DNA from: Terebella lapidaria
Taxonomy: Eukaryota > Annelida > Polychaeta > Terebellida > Terebellidae
Length of the DNA: 64,000 nt
Assembly: GCA_949152475.1 (NCBI GenBank)
Contig: OX424559.1
Location: forward strand, 32,407,119 to 32,471,118
Direction of reading: 5' to 3'
Part shown: positions 62,237-64,000 of the stretch, one piece after another
How positions within the stretch are numbered: the first letter of the stretch is position 1
Layout of the letters: every line of letters begins with the position of its first letter
Made by a program: the position numbers and the translations under genes
Notes under the pieces: generated by a model
What the model was told of the DNA's origin: nothing
Database searches by the model: none
The model's input: only the letters and a program-made list of their open reading frames with translations

Positions 62237-62723
62237 TATTATTAATGATAATAATGATAATAAGCATGGTCGAATATGGCACTTTTTCCAGGAATCATTA
62301 TCCATAGTGCGGTTGTCATATTCGGGTGAAATGAGGTGGCGCCACAGGGCCAAAGACATCAACATTGGCTGCCCCGACCGCATCACAGTCTGTCCCAGCA
62401 CCGGGCAAATCTTTGTGTCTGACCGTTGCGCAGGATGTGTTCGGGAACTGTCACCCCAGGGTCAGCATTGCCGTTATATCAACACACAAGGAAACTGGGA
62501 ACCTCAGGCCATGTGCATTGACAGCAAGGGACAGTTCATGTTTGTCTGTGGTGGGTACAGCAGAGACATCCACCTGATGCCACTAAACAAAACAAAATCC
62601 AAACTAGTGATACAGACCCCCGGTGAAGTGAGGTGTCTGCGACTGTACGAAGACAGGTATCTGGCCGTGGGGTCAGAAGAGGGACTCACTCTGTATGACT
62701 CGGCTTCAATATTGTTCATATAG
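56274..62723 (+). CDS. TRIM gene 2: RING / B-box-like / coiled-coil / beta-propeller protein
   Basis: Four phase-0 coding exons: 56,274-57,095 (donor GTAGGT), 57,241-57,309, 61,613-61,981 (donor GTGAGT) and 62,292-62,723. The predicted protein has about 563 residues. Exons 2 and 3 have exactly the lengths of those in gene 1 (69 and 369 bases). The RING (about residues 25-63) starts CAVCLDIVKDHRALPC and keeps all eight zinc ligands. A CxxC-rich B-box-like module (about 91-118) and a coiled coil (about 150-225) follow. The propeller exons repeat gene 1's blade phrases (GQIFVSDR, MCIDSKGQFMFVCGG, YLAVGSEEGLTLYDSASIL). The likely role is a cytoplasmic E3 ubiquitin ligase with a substrate-binding propeller. 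The start could also be the second ATG (56,277). Intron 2 (about 4.3 kb) holds a foldback array and an RT relic. The coiled-coil region is more diverged between the two genes than the RING. Confidence 0.85.
58172..59896. mobile_element. Foldback-like inverted array in TRIM gene 2 intron 2
   Basis: Outer ends are inverted: TTAGCCCATAGGCTAAGA...TTACCGGACAA at 58,173-58,203 and its near complement at about 59,865-59,896. Between them, about five ~133-bp units in minus orientation (TATTAGCCATTTT at 58,226, 58,358, 58,491, 59,057 and 59,191) face about five in plus orientation (AATGGCTAATAT-like at 59,297, 59,427, 59,561, 59,695 and 59,833). The axis is near 59,255. About 0.45 kb of unrelated sequence (58,590-59,050) interrupts the left side. 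Confidence 0.65.
59897..60300 (+). repeat. GTCCGTCGTC-type dispersed repeat head
   Basis: Shares the (CGTC)-rich stretch, AAAACTGTCTGATCAG, CGCCGGTCTGCGT and GGCGGCCATTT with 36,360-36,690. Here it follows the ~133-bp units, whereas at 36.3 kb it precedes them. Confidence 0.7.
60314..60374 (+). pseudogene. Reverse-transcriptase relic (gypsy- or DIRS-like)
   Basis: A short open stretch encodes YQFYVLPFGVTTAPCVF, which has the spacing and residues of the RT palm block with the LPFG...AP core. Nothing recognisable lies on either side, so it is a fragment of a few dozen bases. It is not part of the 13.6-35.5 kb element, whose copies lack this block. Confidence 0.45.
60950..61260. repeat. Degenerate AT-rich repeats
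   Basis: Phrases such as ACCAAATAAGTTAACATTA, TTTTACTRG and AAGTCTATTA recur near 60,956, 61,030 and 61,158, with TTTCTGYCC in between. These are old and irregular copies inside intron 2 of TRIM gene 2. Confidence 0.35.
62187..62236. repeat. (AAT)n microsatellite
   Basis: About sixteen AAT units lie in intron 3 of TRIM gene 2, about 55 bases before the acceptor of the last exon. The corresponding intron of gene 1 also has an AAT tract close to its acceptor (8,835-8,862). Confidence 0.9.
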
Positions 62724-64000
62724 TTATTATGTTACCACATTTCAACTCAGTTGACAAAATGTAAATTGTTCAGTTACAATGATACATATCTTGTATTACA
62801 TTGTTAGGGTAGGTGAATATATGGACTACGATATGTATAAGTCAGTTTATGATATAAATCAGTTCATGATAAACAGATTATCTTGAAACACTATTGTAAA
62901 GCACTTTATTTCAAGTTATGATTGCATGCATGACTAATATAATGATGCATCAAATATAAGTTTATACCCCTGGAGGATGACGTAGAGCTGAAGTGACCAG
63001 TTCACTACTGGATTTTCATCTGCTTTTCTAGATAATATATAATGCAGTAGTGTACAGGAGGTGATACTAATGCCCTGGCTGGCCCCACCAATATGGATAT
63101 CATAGCTGCTGGATATGACTCACAAATGGCTTGACTAATCGAATCACATGCTCCGGTCATGACCAGAACCATACATGTATTTCAACGACGGCGTTTTCCC
63201 TGTGTTGACGCTGAACTGGAAAGACTAAAGACGGCAAGATGCGGAGCAGAAGCGGAAACTCACAATATAATCAAAATCTGACTGTATTGGTGGTAATAGA
63301 TTGATACTTACATTCACAATCATGCTTGTTCCTTCGAAACTACATGACTAGAATACAAACCGTCGGTGGTGTTTGTGATTATATATGATGTCACATATGT
63401 TTTCTACATTTTTAGTGGTAACATCATAGAAATAATCTTGTTGTATTAGAATATGTGGTCCAAAAACATGTCGTGAAACACAACATGGATCAGAGGTGGA
63501 TTGACTCTGAAAAAATATCCCCTCATTATTATAAGCAATGGCATGCTGTATTTCGGAACAAGTGCAATTAATAAAAAAGGAGTTTTAATAATATTCATAA
63601 TAATATTTTTGTATGGTGATTCTGAAGTCGAGCAAAATCAGCAAAAATGACCACGTGGCAATGTTTGTCCCCACGACGTACCTGAATACATCATTTTACA
63701 ACATATGTGAAACGAGACTTACAGGCCCTATAGGAGGGAAGATGGTAATTCAGAGTTTTATTAATCACTTCACGATATCATTATCAGCTGCAAGGCATTC
63801 TGTTATGCACTCATTTCGATGATTTTGATTGGTAATAGCAAAGAAGGTGTGGTACAAGTACAGTTTATTTTTACAAGTTACGGCTACATACATTAATCCT
63901 AAGACGGGTATACAAAGAATGTACGCAAATATATAATTAGGACAAATAAATGCAAATATGCATACATCGAATGTTGAAGCACCTACACAACAGCAAATCA
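62724..64000. other. Gene-less 3' flank
   Basis: Probably 3' untranslated sequence of TRIM gene 2 and then AT-rich DNA. At 63,271-63,317 there is a ~47-bp near match to the 2.79-kb duplication unit (about 42,927-42,972). Nothing else is supportable. Confidence 0.45.

Overview
This is eukaryotic nuclear DNA from an invertebrate. It is AT-rich, contains spliced TRIM-type genes, and is crowded with SINEs, MITEs, satellites and one very large LTR retrotransposon. A lophotrochozoan, probably a mollusc, fits best: expanded RING/beta-propeller TRIM genes and dispersed repeats of the CAGA-tract, CCGCCCCC-hairpin and GTCCGTCGTC types are common there. That assignment is an inference from gene style, not from a search.

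Layout. 1-4.2 kb: a head-to-head tRNA-like SINE remnant and gene-less AT-rich DNA. 4.2-9.35 kb: TRIM gene 1 (four coding exons, + strand), with a 0.9-kb TA-flanked MITE in intron 3. 9.35-13.6 kb: gene-poor DNA ending in a degenerate ~330-bp repeat element closed by a (CAGA)n tract and a GC hairpin. 13,624-35,483: a Ty3/gypsy-type LTR element of 21.9 kb. Its LTRs are complete but its interior is rearranged into partial copies (A, B, C, D) of gag-pol and of the integrase-plus-spacer segment, followed by an extra coding module (ORF3a/ORF3b) between pol and the 3' LTR. 36.3-37.4 kb: a ~133-bp repeat array carrying perfect DR1-type AGGTCA motifs. 38.6-44.2 kb: a 2.79-kb tandem duplication, one copy of which holds a SINE that the other lacks. 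44.5-52.0 kb: a second MITE copy split by a ~6.9-kb foldback-like element. The arms of that element are ~110-120-bp tandem arrays, and its core holds a 122-bp hairpin satellite and a scattered AGAYGTAAC motif. 56.3-62.7 kb: TRIM gene 2, with the same exon plan as gene 1; its intron 2 contains a second, smaller foldback array and a reverse-transcriptase relic.

How the parts relate. The two TRIM genes are paralogues with the same exon phases and, for exons 2 and 3, identical lengths. They encode RING E3-ligase-like proteins of about 565 and 563 residues. Nothing else in the window is convincingly a host gene. The retroelement is dead: all its copies share the same RT and integrase deletions and several nonsense codons. 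Its internal copies differ by only about 0.2-0.3 percent while its LTRs differ by about 2 percent, so the interior seems to have been amplified in place long after insertion. The least explained structures are the 44,996-51,861 foldback-like element and the ORF3 module of the retroelement.
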